From the NCBI RefSeq assembly GCF_900302455.1, contig NZ_ONZG01000018.1, positions 1 to 64,000 on the forward strand: a stretch of 64,000 bases of DNA, read 5' to 3'. How positions within the stretch are numbered: position 1 is the stretch's first letter; each line of letters starts with the position of its first letter. Below, in pieces: positions 43,796 through 53,064 of this stretch. This DNA comes from Falsiruegeria mediterranea M17 (lineage in GTDB: Bacteria; Pseudomonadota; Alphaproteobacteria; Rhodobacterales; Rhodobacteraceae). The notes beneath the pieces were generated by a model. It was not told the origin of the DNA, searched no databases, and was given only the letters and a program-made list of their open reading frames with translations. A program made the position numbers and the translations under genes.

Positions 43796-44011
43796 ATCAA
43801 GGCCTTTGCGTAAGCGGAATGTGAAAGACGTTTCGGCATTCAGTTGCCAAAACGCTCAGCTCCAAGCTTGATGCCGCCGACTAAAATTCGCGGGTTTGAA
43901 TGTGGGATTCGACTTCTGGCTGAAGTTCTGCAAATCTGGTTCCGAGGAATGCCTCCTTGCCTAGAGACCCATCTTCTGGGAACCATTATTCGAACGAGAG
44001 GACAATTGAAG

Positions 44012-44197
44012 ATGAAACTGAAATTTGCTGCCCTTGGTCTGGTTGCTGCCACACTGGTCGCCTGCGCACAGCAGGAAGAACCGGTTCCGGTCACATTTGC
44101 ACCGTCCTATGACAAGCTTGGCAACGCCAGCTGCCCTGAAGGGTATACACTGGCCACCACGACCGACGGTACCGCTGTCTGCTCGCCTCTTTCCTGA
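44012..44197 (+). CDS. Small lipoprotein (61 aa)
   Basis: The signal peptide and lipobox LVAC (cysteine at residue 18) are clear, and a short exported domain with two further cysteines (SCPEGYTL, AVCSPL) follows. Start ATG 44012 with AGAGGA upstream; the longer open frame has no lipoprotein logic. Unknown function; membrane-anchored in the periplasm by inference. Followed by its own terminator. Confidence 0.78.
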   Translation: MKLKFAALGLVAATLVACAQQEEPVPVTFAPSYDKLGNASCPEGYTLATTTDGTAVCSPLS

Positions 44198-44210
44198 GCA
44201 TGAAACCAAC

Positions 44211-44241
44211 GGGGTGGCCCAAATGGCCACCCCAATTTGTT
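44211..44241 (+). terminator. Rho-independent terminator of the lipoprotein gene
   Basis: GGGGTGGCC/GGCCACCCC (44211-44219 with 44225-44233) with a 5-nt loop, then AATTTGTTTC. Confidence 0.78.
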
Positions 44242-44308
44242 TCGATCATGGCAAGGTTATCTCTTGATGAAACCTCGCGCTTGCTACCCGACTGGGGTAT
44301 GAGGGCGC

Positions 44309-44929
44309 ATGCCCAAGATTGAATCGCTTTTTGTCACCCGCTTGTACCACGCCGCGCTGTCGGAATTCGCCCCTAAGGTAGATTCCGCGGAACTCGAGGC
44401 GTCCTGTTATTCCATCGCCGAAGATGACGAGGCAGGGCAGGAGTGGTGTGAAGAGAACGGCTATCCCGGTTACACGTCTTATGCGTCGTTGACCGATTTG
44501 GGCTGGCGCTTTCCGATCTTTGCTGACGTGATCAAGTCGCTAGATAAACATATTCAGGCCTTTGCCAAGGATCTGGAATTCGACCTGGATGATCGCGAAC
44601 TCAAGCTGGAAGACATTTGGATCAACATCCTGCCCGAGGGCGGCATGCATGCCAGCCATATCCACCCGCATTCTGTGATTTCGGGCACCACCTATGTGTC
44701 GATGCCGGAAGGGGCCAGTGCACTCAAGCTGGAGGATCCCCGTTCAGGCCGAATGATGGCTGCGCCGACTCGGCTCAAGAATGGCAGTAGAGAGCTCCAG
44801 CCATTCATCTATGTGAAGCCTAAAGTTGGTGACGTCTTGTTGTGGGAAAGCTGGCTGCGCCATGAAGTTCCGATGAACATGGCAGATGACGAAAGAATTT
44901 CGGTCAGCTTTAACTATACTTGGTCATAG
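44309..44929 (+). CDS. 2OG-Fe(II) oxygenase-like protein (TIGR02466 type)
   Basis: A 206-residue protein of the putative 2-oxoglutarate/Fe(II) oxygenase group. The metal-site region is INILPEGGMHASHIHPH (His residues 114-121) followed by a distal LRHEVPMN histidine (H185), and ERISVSFNYTW carries the likely 2OG-binding arginine (R196). The substrate is unknown. It precedes the polysaccharide-lyase-like gene by 46 bp. Confidence 0.85.
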   Translation: MPKIESLFVTRLYHAALSEFAPKVDSAELEASCYSIAEDDEAGQEWCEENGYPGYTSYASLTDLGWRFPIFADVIKSLDKHIQAFAKDLEFDLDDRELKLEDIWINILPEGGMHASHIHPHSVISGTTYVSMPEGASALKLEDPRSGRMMAAPTRLKNGSRELQPFIYVKPKVGDVLLWESWLRHEVPMNMADDERISVSFNYTWS

Positions 44930-44975
44930 AAAGCACCAAAATGGTTGCACTGGCTCACGAGTCTGGAGGCTCTGG

Positions 44976-45731
44976 ATGTTTGGTAAGCTCAGGTGTTCGA
45001 ATGGTCGGTGTGCCAAGCTAGCAAGCCTGGTCCTTCTTGCGAATTGTCTGATGGTGCAAATTGTTTGCGCAGACACTTACTATGGGCTCGACTTCGAGGG
45101 TGCTGAGCTTGCATCAGAAGGTGTTCAGGACAACGGAAAGTTTTACCGCCTCAGAACCGGTGGGGGTGGCCAGGACGGCAAGTTCTCCAGCGGGGGACGT
45201 GGCAGCGCATTGTTGCTTGAAACTGGGCCAACTCCTGCCGGAGCCAATTATGACCGAACCGAGTTGCAGATCTATTCTGGGATCACTTGGGAACGGCCTT
45301 GGCATGTAGGTTTTGATCTCTTCCTTCCCAGGAACGCGAAAATCAGCGACGACTGGCAGTTGTTGTTGCAATGCCCGCAACATGGGGTGGCAACATCACC
45401 GCCGATTTCGTTGAACTTGTACCCAGAGAGCACGCTTACTCTGGTGTCTCGCACCGAAAGCGACACTTACGAACCGCTTGGCAGCGTCGCTTTGCCAAGG
45501 GGGCGTTGGGTCTCGGTCGTCATGGGGTTTCGCATGGGGGCAAATGGATATGCGCGCCTATGGATAGATGGAAAAAAGGTGGTGAGCGTTTCATCCGCGT
45601 TGGGGTGGAAGCAAGGCAAGCAGCAATGCACTTTGAAAACCGGGATCTATAGAGGTCGAACAGATAATGGGTTCTCACTGAAACTGGACAACATTGCCTT
45701 GGGTGATCACTACAAAGACGTTGCGCGCTAG
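44976..45731 (+). CDS. Putative exported polysaccharide lyase-like protein (jelly-roll, PF14099-like)
   Basis: A 251-residue protein with a signal peptide (about 1-32, ending VCA) and a single beta-jelly-roll-type domain. YDRTELQIYSG resembles the R-x-E-L strand of alginate/heparin/glucuronan lyases, and MGANGYARLWIDGKKVV is the inner-sheet region of that fold. ATG 44976 is used because GGAGG precedes it. It would act outside the cytoplasm on a uronic-acid polymer; the substrate is inferred only from the fold. Confidence 0.68.
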   Translation: MFGKLRCSNGRCAKLASLVLLANCLMVQIVCADTYYGLDFEGAELASEGVQDNGKFYRLRTGGGGQDGKFSSGGRGSALLLETGPTPAGANYDRTELQIYSGITWERPWHVGFDLFLPRNAKISDDWQLLLQCPQHGVATSPPISLNLYPESTLTLVSRTESDTYEPLGSVALPRGRWVSVVMGFRMGANGYARLWIDGKKVVSVSSALGWKQGKQQCTLKTGIYRGRTDNGFSLKLDNIALGDHYKDVAR

Positions 45732-45829
45732 GTTGATCTGGATCGAAAACGCGCAGGACGTGATCTAGCCTTGGCGATCAGATGCCCAAAAGAGCTGTGT
45801 GCAATGCACGAACGTAACCTTGCGGCAAT

Positions 45830-46588
45830 TTGTGGGGTAGTACCGTAAGTTGCGTTTTTCGGGTATACCTTTGGGTATTTCGCCAAAGAACGGAGGGTTC
45901 GGGCCTGACACTGGACACCAATTTCATCACCGAAGGTTGGGCTGGGCATCTGTCCTACCTGTTGTTGGTTTTGTCCATGCTGATGCGCCAGATGCTCTGG
46001 CTGAGGATATTCGTTGTTGCTTCGGCCTTGGCGGGCATTGCGTTTGACCACTTTTGGCTGGGCAATCCCGTTGGTGTATTCTGGCAGTCTCTTCTGGTGC
46101 TGGTGAATGTCGGAGAGCTGTTCCTGCTGTGGCGCAACGATCGCCGTGCGAGTTTCTCGGCAGAGGAAGACCGTTTCAGAACCGAGTTGCTTGCAGGACT
46201 TTCGCCAGGCCAGGCGCGCCGCTTTCTGGACCTTGGTCGCTGGGAAACGCTGCCCGAAGGAACCATCCTGACGGTGGAAGGGCGCACACCGGAATTCCTG
46301 ACATTTGTAGAACGAGGCGATGTACTGATCGAAACAAACGACCGTTTGGTGCGGACCGTCTCGGGTGGCCATTTCATTGGCGAGATGTCTCTGATGGGAG
46401 ATGGTCGCGCGACGGCTTCTGCAAAGGCGCAAACCGCTTTGCGGACGTGGCGGATAGAGCGTCCAAAGCTTGAGCGTCTGCGCGATGCCAATCATTCTTT
46501 GATGTCCGCAATCGAAAGCGCAATTGCACGGGACATGCGGGCCAAGCTGATGTTTCAAACCACCCAAACCCGGGAACCAAACGCCTGA
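45830..46588 (+). CDS. Cyclic-nucleotide-binding domain membrane protein
   Basis: Two or three membrane helices (about residues 40-100, rich in LLLVLSM and LLVLVN) are followed by a CNB domain with a phosphate-binding-cassette-like GHFIGEMSLMGDGRATASAKA near the middle. This resembles Popeye/CRP-like sensors without a DNA-binding HTH. The only conventional start is TTG 45830, which has no SD. CTG 45905, 7 nt after GGAGGG, is a plausible real start and would give about 227 residues. Ligand unknown. Confidence 0.72.
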   Translation: MWGSTVSCVFRVYLWVFRQRTEGSGLTLDTNFITEGWAGHLSYLLLVLSMLMRQMLWLRIFVVASALAGIAFDHFWLGNPVGVFWQSLLVLVNVGELFLLWRNDRRASFSAEEDRFRTELLAGLSPGQARRFLDLGRWETLPEGTILTVEGRTPEFLTFVERGDVLIETNDRLVRTVSGGHFIGEMSLMGDGRATASAKAQTALRTWRIERPKLERLRDANHSLMSAIESAIARDMRAKLMFQTTQTREPNA

Positions 46589-46680
46589 TGCAGACTTTGC
46601 TGCGCTAGGTCTGGAATTTCCCAGAAGTTCTTGGGGAACGACGCTTCCACCCATGTTCAGCGCACCCAGGCGCTGCGATG

Positions 46681-47052
<372 letters not shown>

Positions 47053-47172
47053 TCATTGATGGAAACAGGGGTAATTTCAAGTTTGTTTTTCTATGCTTAT
47101 TCGGTTGCCAATCACAGCGAAATGGCTAACGTTTGCTGCTACGATTATTGACTTGATTGATTGTGCCAAAAC

Positions 47173-47547
47173 ATGATGCAGGCCGGTTTCCAGCCTCTCA
47201 CGCTGAATGAAAATGAACAGATTGTCTTTTCCGAACAAGCCCGCGTCCTTCCGACACTGACCGACCTCATTGCAGTTGCCGTCTTTGCGCCAACTTTGAT
47301 GTTGGTACCTTGGTTGATCGTGCATCGTTTGTTTCGGCGCACCGTCTATCTGATCACGACACAGCGCGTTCTGATCGACGAGTCGGATGGTGTGGCCGCA
47401 GAGATGGCACTTGATGAGATCGTCAAGTTTCGCGGCACTCGTAAGTCTCTTTTGATCGTGGGCGCCAAACGCCGCCTCTGGGTGGCGCGCTGCCATGACG
47501 CCTGGCGGTTCGAGACGATTGTTGAACGCGTGATCAAGTGTGTTTGA
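47173..47547 (+). CDS. Bacterial PH-domain-like membrane protein
   Basis: About 124 residues from ATG 47173 (a TTG at 47161 is also in frame). One membrane helix pair (LIAVAVFAPTLMLVPWLIVHRLF) is followed by a small beta-rich segment with TVYLITTQRVLID. This is the R-V-L/Y-x-I-T-N/T-x-R pattern of bPH/DUF304 domains. No SD is clear. Function unknown. Confidence 0.6.
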   Translation: MMQAGFQPLTLNENEQIVFSEQARVLPTLTDLIAVAVFAPTLMLVPWLIVHRLFRRTVYLITTQRVLIDESDGVAAEMALDEIVKFRGTRKSLLIVGAKRRLWVARCHDAWRFETIVERVIKCV

Positions 47548-47598
47548 TCCTTGCAGCTTGGCCCAACGAACAAAGGGTGTCGGGCGCGAAACTTTCCC

Positions 47599-47627
47599 TT
47601 GCCCCCACACCCAACCTCCCCTATGTA
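47599..47627 (+). promoter_or_regulatory. Putative promoter of the rpmC (spc) block
   Basis: TTGCCC, a 17-nt spacer and TATGTA, about 120 bp before rpmC. Confidence 0.5.
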
Positions 47628-47746
47628 GCGGCATCTTGCACGTCCCCCGGCTGAGTCGGGGGATTCGCATTTGTTGTATTCATCCACCAGGTCCAAGGTG
47701 ACCCGTTTACGGGGCCTTCTGGTGTTTTGAGAAAAGGAAAAAGGCG

Positions 47747-47953
47747 ATGAACGCCCAAGAACTTCGTGACAAGACTCCGGACCAGCTCCGCGAGGAACTC
47801 GCAAACCTGAAGAAAGAGAGCTTTAACCTGCGCTTTCAACAGGCAACCGGTCAGCTGGAAAGCACTGCAGGCATCAAGGCGGCTCGCCGCAACGCTGCCC
47901 GCGTGAAGACCATCCTGAACGAAAAAGCTGCTGCCGCAGCTTCTGCAGAATAA
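47747..47953 (+). CDS. rpmC: 50S ribosomal protein L29
   Basis: A 68-residue L29 beginning [18 protein letters not shown] with the family pattern [18 protein letters not shown]. The C-terminal alanine-rich tail is slightly extended. It restarts the ribosomal series after the accessory group. Confidence 0.98.
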   Translation: MNAQELRDKTPDQLREELANLKKESFNLRFQQATGQLESTAGIKAARRNAARVKTILNEKAAAAASAE

Positions 47954-47965
47954 GGAGCCTGAAGT

Positions 47966-48196
47966 ATGCCCAAACGTATCCTGCAAGGCACCGTGACCTC
48001 GGACGCCAACGCCCAGACCGTAACTGTCTCGGTTGAGCGTCGTTTCACGCACCCCGTTCTGAAGAAAACCATCCGTAAGTCCAAGAAGTACCGGGCTCAC
48101 GATGAAAAGAACGCTTTCAAGGTCGGCGACTCTGTACGCATCATCGAATGCGCGCCGAAATCGAAAACGAAACGTTGGGAAGTTCTGGAAGCTTAA
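47966..48196 (+). CDS. rpsQ: 30S ribosomal protein S17
   Basis: A 76-residue S17 (OB fold) beginning [19 protein letters not shown], with [18 protein letters not shown]. Its stop codon lies inside the arm of a perfect 10-bp hairpin at 48187-48209. Confidence 0.98.
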   Translation: MPKRILQGTVTSDANAQTVTVSVERRFTHPVLKKTIRKSKKYRAHDEKNAFKVGDSVRIIECAPKSKTKRWEVLEA

Positions 48197-48209
48197 ATCT
48201 TAAGCTTCC
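48187..48209 (+). repeat. Hairpin overlapping the rpsQ stop codon
   Basis: GGAAGCTTAA/TTAAGCTTCC with a 3-nt loop. The TAA is at 48194-48196. There is no U-tract, so it may stabilise or mark a cleavage site in the rpsQ-rplN spacer. Confidence 0.6.
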
Positions 48210-48282
48210 CGGACGACTCGACAGAGTCGAAACCCTGGGGACCAGGCCACGCATCGGCCCCCCATAGGTCGGGAGAAACCAC

Positions 48283-48651
48283 ATGATCCAGATGCAAACA
48301 AACCTGGATGTTGCTGACAACTCCGGCGCTCGCCGAGTTCAGTGCATCAAGGTTCTGGGTGGCTCCAAGCGTAAGTACGCATCCGTAGGCGACATCATCG
48401 TCGTCTCGGTCAAGGAAGCCATCCCGCGCGGTCGCGTTAAGAAAGGTGATGTCCGTAAGGCCGTCGTCGTTCGCACCGCCAAAGAAGTACGTCGCGAAGA
48501 CGGCACCGCGATCCGTTTTGATCGCAACGCTGCTGTCATCCTGAACAACAACAACGAGCCGGTCGGTACACGTATCTTTGGCCCGGTTGTTCGTGAGCTG
48601 CGCGCGAAAAACTTCATGAAAATCATCTCGCTTGCTCCGGAGGTGCTGTAA
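48283..48651 (+). CDS. rplN: 50S ribosomal protein L14
   Basis: A 122-residue L14, of canonical length. It begins [27 protein letters not shown] and contains the typical [14 protein letters not shown]. At the subunit interface. Confidence 0.99.
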   Translation: MIQMQTNLDVADNSGARRVQCIKVLGGSKRKYASVGDIIVVSVKEAIPRGRVKKGDVRKAVVVRTAKEVRREDGTAIRFDRNAAVILNNNNEPVGTRIFGPVVRELRAKNFMKIISLAPEVL

Positions 48652-48653
48652 CA

Positions 48654-48965
48654 ATGGCTGCTAAACTCCGCAAAGGCGACAAGGTCGTCGTGCTGGCTGG
48701 CAAGGACAAGGGCAAGGAAGGCACTATTTCTTCCGTTGACCCCAAAGCCGGTAAAGCTGTTGTTGAAGGTATCAACATCGCGATCCGTCACACGCGCCAG
48801 ACCCAGAACAGCCAGGGTGGCCGCCTGCCTCAGGCGAACCCCATTGAGCTGTCGAACCTGGCACTGCTGGACGCAAACGGCAAAGCAACCCGCGTTGGCT
48901 TCCGCATGGAAGGTGACAAGAAGGTTCGCTTCGCCAAGACCACAGGGGACGTGATCGATGCTTGA
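48654..48965 (+). CDS. rplX: 50S ribosomal protein L24
   Basis: A 103-residue L24 with a KOW motif near the N terminus ([17 protein letters not shown]). Assembly initiator at the tunnel exit. Its last 8 bp overlap the rplE start. Confidence 0.99.
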   Translation: MAAKLRKGDKVVVLAGKDKGKEGTISSVDPKAGKAVVEGINIAIRHTRQTQNSQGGRLPQANPIELSNLALLDANGKATRVGFRMEGDKKVRFAKTTGDVIDA

Positions 48966-49518
48966 TAACGCAACCTACACCCCGCGTCTGAAAACTCAGT
49001 ACGTTGAAACCATCCGTGCCGCTCTGAAAGAAGAGTTCGGCTACAAGAACGACATGCAGCTGCCCAAGCTGGAAAAAATCGTTCTGAACATCGGTTGTGG
49101 TGCTGAAGCTGTCAAAGACTCGAAGAAAGCCAAATCGGCTGTCGAGGATCTGACCGCAATCGCAGGTCAAAAAGCTGTGTCCACCAAGGCAAAGAAATCG
49201 ATCGCGGGCTTCCGTGTTCGTGAAGATATGCCTCTGGGTGCCAAGGTGACCCTGCGCGGTGACCGGATGTACGAATTCCTGGACCGCCTGATCACCATCG
49301 CGATGCCGCGTATCCGTGACTTCCGCGGTGTGAAACCTTCTTTCGACGGTCGTGGCAACTTTGCCATGGGCATGAAGGAGCACATCGTGTTCCCCGAGAT
49401 CGATTTCGACAAAGTCGATGAGACCTGGGGCATGGACATCGTAATCACCACCACAGCGAACACCGACGCTGAAGGCAAGGCACTGTTGAAAGCTTTCAAC
49501 ATGCCGTTCAACGCGTAA
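48958..49518 (+). CDS. rplE: 50S ribosomal protein L5
   Basis: A 186-residue L5, which binds 5S rRNA and P-site tRNA. It has the conserved [12 protein letters not shown] and the RIRDFRGV loop. Coupled to rplX by an 8-bp overlap. Confidence 0.99.
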   Translation: MLDNATYTPRLKTQYVETIRAALKEEFGYKNDMQLPKLEKIVLNIGCGAEAVKDSKKAKSAVEDLTAIAGQKAVSTKAKKSIAGFRVREDMPLGAKVTLRGDRMYEFLDRLITIAMPRIRDFRGVKPSFDGRGNFAMGMKEHIVFPEIDFDKVDETWGMDIVITTTANTDAEGKALLKAFNMPFNA

Positions 49519-49536
49519 GCGCCGGAGGGAAAAGAC

Positions 49537-49842
49537 ATGGCTAAAAAAGCAATGATCGAACGCGAGAAAAAGCGCGAGCGCCTGGTGGCAAAATACGCTG
49601 CCAAACGTGCCGAGCTCAAAGAGATCGCGAATGACGAAAGCAAGCCGATGGAAGAGCGTTTCAAAGCGCGTCTGAAACTGGCGAAACTGCCGCGCAACAG
49701 CTCGGCTACTCGTCTGCACAACCGCTGCCAGCTGACCGGCCGTCCTCACGCTTACTACCGTAAGCTGAAGATCAGCCGTATTGCGCTGCGCGAGCTGGGC
49801 TCTGCTGGTCAGATCCCCGGCATGGTGAAATCGAGCTGGTAA
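49537..49842 (+). CDS. rpsN: 30S ribosomal protein S14
   Basis: A 101-residue long-form S14 without the CxxC zinc knuckles of the short form. It contains [20 protein letters not shown]. The single form in the window implies no zinc dependence of this protein. Confidence 0.99.
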   Translation: MAKKAMIEREKKRERLVAKYAAKRAELKEIANDESKPMEERFKARLKLAKLPRNSSATRLHNRCQLTGRPHAYYRKLKISRIALRELGSAGQIPGMVKSSW

Positions 49843-49855
49843 GGGAGACATAGAT

Positions 49856-50248
49856 ATGAACGATCCTATCGGCGATATGCTCACCCGTATCCGTAACTCT
49901 CAGATGCGCGGCAAATCCACCGTCATGACTCCGGCTTCGAAGCTGCGGGCATGGGTTCTGGATGTGCTGGCTGACGAAGGTTACATCCGCGGTTATGAAG
50001 CAACCACTGGTGCCGACGGCCACCCGGCCATCGAAATCAGCCTGAAGTACTACGAAGGCACTCCTGTCATTCGCGAACTGAAGCGGGTCTCGAAGCCCGG
50101 TCGTCGCGTGTACATGGGCGTCAATGACATCCCGTCGGTCCGTCAGGGCCTGGGCGTGTCGATTGTCAGCACTCCGAAAGGCGTGATGTCGGATGCAAAC
50201 GCTCGCTCCAACAATGTTGGTGGCGAAGTGCTCTGCACCGTCTTCTAA
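49856..50248 (+). CDS. rpsH: 30S ribosomal protein S8
   Basis: A 130-residue S8 beginning [19 protein letters not shown], with the C-terminal [26 protein letters not shown]-binding segment. In E. coli S8 represses the spc operon at rplE; whether it does so here is not evident. Confidence 0.99.
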   Translation: MNDPIGDMLTRIRNSQMRGKSTVMTPASKLRAWVLDVLADEGYIRGYEATTGADGHPAIEISLKYYEGTPVIRELKRVSKPGRRVYMGVNDIPSVRQGLGVSIVSTPKGVMSDANARSNNVGGEVLCTVF

Positions 50249-50259
50249 GGAGGTCTGCA

Positions 50260-50793
50260 ATGTCTCGTATTGGTAAGAAACCGGTCGAACTGCCCAGCGG
50301 TGTAACCGCGTCGGTGTCCGGCCAAACCATCGAAGTCAAAGGCCCGAAGGGGACCCGCAGCTTCTCGGCAACTGACGACGTGACTCTGAGCGTCGAAGAC
50401 AACGTTGTCAAAATCGACCCGCGCGGCTCGTCCAAGCGTGCCCGCCAGCAGTGGGGCATGTCCCGCACCATGGTTGCCAACCTGGTAACCGGCGTGACCT
50501 CCGGCTTCAAAAAAGAGCTGGAGATCCAGGGTGTTGGTTACCGGGCTCAGATGCAGGGCAACACCCTGAAGCTGAACCTGGGCTTGTCGCACGACGTTGA
50601 CTACACCGCCCCCGAAGGCGTGACCATCACGGCGCCTAAGCAAACCGAGATTGTTGTCGAAGGTATCGACGAACAGGCGGTTGGCCAGGTTGCTGCTGAA
50701 ATCCGCGCATGGCGTAAGCCCGAGCCCTACAAAGGCAAAGGTATCCGCTACAAGGGCGAGTTCATCTTCCGTAAGGAAGGCAAGAAGAAGTAA
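50260..50793 (+). CDS. rplF: 50S ribosomal protein L6
   Basis: A 177-residue L6 with the family motif [18 protein letters not shown] near the C terminus and [11 protein letters not shown] at the start. Located at the base of the stalk. Confidence 0.99.
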   Translation: MSRIGKKPVELPSGVTASVSGQTIEVKGPKGTRSFSATDDVTLSVEDNVVKIDPRGSSKRARQQWGMSRTMVANLVTGVTSGFKKELEIQGVGYRAQMQGNTLKLNLGLSHDVDYTAPEGVTITAPKQTEIVVEGIDEQAVGQVAAEIRAWRKPEPYKGKGIRYKGEFIFRKEGKKK

Positions 50794-50804
50794 GGACCAG
50801 ACAG

Positions 50805-51164
50805 ATGGCAAACAGCAAACGGACCCTGTTCCTCAAGCGCCGCCTGCGCGTCCGGAACAAACTGCGCAAAGTGAACGCCGGACGTCCGCGTCTGTCCGTT
50901 CACCGTTCGAACAAGAACATCAGCGTCCAGCTGATCGACGATGTTCGTGGCGTGACTCTGGCTTCGGCCTCGACCCTGGAAAAAGATCTGGGCGTCGTTG
51001 GCAAGAACAACGTCGAAGCAGCTACCAAGGTGGGCGCGGCTATTGCCGAGCGTGCCAAGAAAGCTGGCGTTGAAGAAGCTTATTTTGATCGCGGCGGCTT
51101 CCTGTTCCACGGCAAGGTGAAGGCTCTGGCCGACGCTGCCCGTGAAGGTGGTCTCAAGATCTAA
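50805..51164 (+). CDS. rplR: 50S ribosomal protein L18
   Basis: A 119-residue L18, a 5S rRNA binder. Its basic N terminus ([15 protein letters not shown]) is followed by the conserved ending [25 protein letters not shown]. It is followed by a spacer with two hairpins. Confidence 0.99.
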   Translation: MANSKRTLFLKRRLRVRNKLRKVNAGRPRLSVHRSNKNISVQLIDDVRGVTLASASTLEKDLGVVGKNNVEAATKVGAAIAERAKKAGVEEAYFDRGGFLFHGKVKALADAAREGGLKI

Positions 51165-51171
51165 ACAGTGT

Positions 51172-51225
51172 GGGCGGTGTTCGCACCGCCCCGATGATCC
51201 GGGGGTTCCGGTCCTGATCGGGACC
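51172..51225 (+). repeat. Two hairpins in the rplR-rpsE spacer
   Basis: GGGCGGTG/CACCGCCC closes a stable TTCG tetraloop (51172-51191); GGTCC/GGACC follows around 51210-51225. Neither has a U-tract. They may modulate mRNA processing within the spc block. Confidence 0.6.
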
Positions 51226-51278
51226 CACCAGGATTGGACAGATAGGCGCCAGACGCCTTTATGAAAGGAATGCCACTC

Positions 51279-51848
51279 ATGGCAGAACGTGAAAACCGCC
51301 GGGGCAACCGTCGCGACCGCGAGGAAGCACCGGAATTTGCAGATCGCCTGGTTGCGATCAACCGTGTGTCGAAAACCGTAAAAGGTGGTAAGCGCTTTGG
51401 CTTCGCCGCTCTGGTGGTTGTCGGCGATCAGAAAGGCCGTGTTGGCTTTGGCAAAGGTAAAGCGAAAGAGGTCCCCGAGGCCATTCGCAAAGCCACCGAG
51501 CAAGCCAAGCGTCAGATGGTCCGCGTGCCTCTGCGCGAAGGCCGCACCCTGCACCACGACATCGAAGGTCGTCACGGCGCAGGCAAGGTCGTGATGCGGA
51601 CCGCTCCGGAAGGTACTGGTATCATCGCCGGTGGTCCGATGCGTGCTGTGTTCGAAATGCTGGGCGTGAAAGACGTGGTTTCCAAGTCGATCGGCTCGCA
51701 GAACCCGTACAACATGATCCGCGCCACCATCGACGGGCTGAAAAAAGAAGCCAGCCCCCGTTCGGTTGCACAGCGTCGTGGCAAAAAGGTTGCTGATATC
51801 CTGCCCAAGCGGGACGAAGCACCGGCTGCCGCCGAAGCTGAAGCGTAA
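51279..51848 (+). CDS. rpsE: 30S ribosomal protein S5
   Basis: A 189-residue S5 with the S5/DRBM fold: [30 protein letters not shown], seen here as two conserved strands. Start ATG 51279 lies 9 nt after AAAGGA; upstream ATGs at 51261 and 51270 do not fit the SD. It ends with an alanine-rich tail. Confidence 0.98.
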   Translation: MAERENRRGNRRDREEAPEFADRLVAINRVSKTVKGGKRFGFAALVVVGDQKGRVGFGKGKAKEVPEAIRKATEQAKRQMVRVPLREGRTLHHDIEGRHGAGKVVMRTAPEGTGIIAGGPMRAVFEMLGVKDVVSKSIGSQNPYNMIRATIDGLKKEASPRSVAQRRGKKVADILPKRDEAPAAAEAEA

Positions 51849-51860
51849 GGAGAGCGATCC

Positions 51861-52049
51861 ATGGCAAAAACCATCGTCGTCAAGCAGATCGGTTCCCCGA
51901 TCCGCCGCCCCGCCGACCAGCGCGCTACTCTGGTTGGTTTGGGTCTGAACAAGATGCACAAAACCCGTGAACTCGAAGATACTCCTTCGGTCCGCGGCAT
52001 GGTCAACAAGATCCCGCATCTGGTTGAGATCATCGAAGAGCGCGACTAA
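51861..52049 (+). CDS. rpmD: 50S ribosomal protein L30
   Basis: A 62-residue L30 beginning [17 protein letters not shown] with [24 protein letters not shown]. In the usual order rplO comes next; here a terminator and three accessory genes intervene. Confidence 0.98.
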   Translation: MAKTIVVKQIGSPIRRPADQRATLVGLGLNKMHKTRELEDTPSVRGMVNKIPHLVEIIEERD

Positions 52050-52072
52050 GCTTTTCGATAATCAGAATTAGG

Positions 52073-52105
52073 AAAACGCCCTCGGGGAACCGGGGGCGTT
52101 TTTCT
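52073..52105 (+). terminator. rpmD: Rho-independent terminator after rpmD
   Basis: CGCCCTCGG/CCGGGGGCG (one G-T, 52077-52085 with 52090-52098) with a GGAA loop, flanked by A4 and followed by T5CT4. Confidence 0.92.
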
Positions 52106-52190
52106 TTTGGTCGGTGCGAAATTCAGTTGCCGGGGGATGTCGTCTGCGAAACAGTGCGCGAGCTGGCGTTTTGACAGATGGGAGAGAAAG

Positions 52191-52571
52191 ATGATCGTCA
52201 AAGACTTGGCTTCCGTAATTGGAACGGATGATCACATGGTGGGCTACAACCTGGAAAGTCGGCGCATTCTGCTGGCGCGGGATGGGTTGGGCTATTCCTT
52301 GCACGACACCGTGGTTGAAGGCGGGAATGAGTTGCATCTGCATTACAAGAACCACATCGAATCCAATTACGTGATCGAGGGCGAGGGGACGGTTGAAAAC
52401 GTCGCCACCGGAGAGGTTCACAATCTGAGCGTCGGCTCGATCTATGTTCTGGATAAGAACGACGCGCATATCCTGCGAACCAGGACAAAGATGCGCTTTG
52501 TTTGCGTTTTCACGCCTGCTCTGAGTGGCGAAGAGCGTCACGATGAGAACGGCAGCTACGATCCGTCTTGA
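52191..52571 (+). CDS. ectC: Ectoine synthase EctC, orphan (no ectA/ectB nearby)
   Basis: A 126-residue cupin matching L-ectoine synthase, which closes N-gamma-acetyl-diaminobutyrate to the compatible solute ectoine. It opens MIVKDLASVIGTD as EctC proteins do. Counting from this start places E57, Y85 and H93 exactly where characterised EctC proteins hold their catalytic iron (E57, Y84/85, H92/93). The SD GGGAGAG precedes ATG 52191. No diaminobutyrate aminotransferase or acetyltransferase gene lies in the window, so it is a stand-alone copy between rpmD and rplO. A related EctC-like cupin with another substrate is possible. Confidence 0.82.
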   Translation: MIVKDLASVIGTDDHMVGYNLESRRILLARDGLGYSLHDTVVEGGNELHLHYKNHIESNYVIEGEGTVENVATGEVHNLSVGSIYVLDKNDAHILRTRTKMRFVCVFTPALSGEERHDENGSYDPS

Positions 52572-52600
52572 TGTAAGACCTCAGAACGCATCCTAAGAAC

Positions 52601-52626
52601 CGCCTCCGACTTTCGGGGGCGTTTTT
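52601..52626 (+). terminator. ectC: Rho-independent terminator of ectC
   Basis: CGCCTCCGA/TCGGGGGCG (52601-52609 with 52613-52621; one T-G pair), loop CTT, then TTTTTC. Confidence 0.85.
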
Positions 52627-52772
52627 CGTTCAGGGTTGCTTTGACTGCATAGCGGGCAGACCAGACTGTGCGTTGTCCTAAGGGCAAGCAGGTCATACCT
52701 GCGGTTTGTCTTTCAAAGAACAGAAACAAACTCACCGGGCAATCAGGCCCGGTCCGTATGAGGAATTGAACT

Positions 52773-53003
52773 ATGGCACACGTTGCAACCCACGAAGGTT
52801 TTGGTCACTCGCTGGCAACCCGTATCCGCGCGGCATTTGAAAGCATGAAGCAAGCGCGTGTTCTGCGCGGTGAATACAGCCGCACCGTGAACGAGCTGTC
52901 CGGCCTGACCGATCGCGAACTGCACGATTTCGGCTTCAGCCGCTACGAAATCCACAACATCGCCAATCGCCACGTTTATGGCGACCAGTTCCGCCACCTT
53001 TGA
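52773..53003 (+). CDS. DUF1127 small protein
   Basis: A 76-residue protein with the C-terminal DUF1127 motif LSGLTDRELHDFGFSRYEIHNIA (about 43-65) and a basic amphipathic N-terminal helix. DUF1127 proteins are small arginine-rich proteins linked in alphaproteobacteria to phosphate/carbon metabolism and RNA binding. The role of this copy is unknown. Confidence 0.88.
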   Translation: MAHVATHEGFGHSLATRIRAAFESMKQARVLRGEYSRTVNELSGLTDRELHDFGFSRYEIHNIANRHVYGDQFRHL

Positions 53004-53064
53004 TCGTCAAGGATGGGCTGGTTTTCCTTTGCTGCCGAGGTGAGTTGTCCCTAGTCTCACCGGC

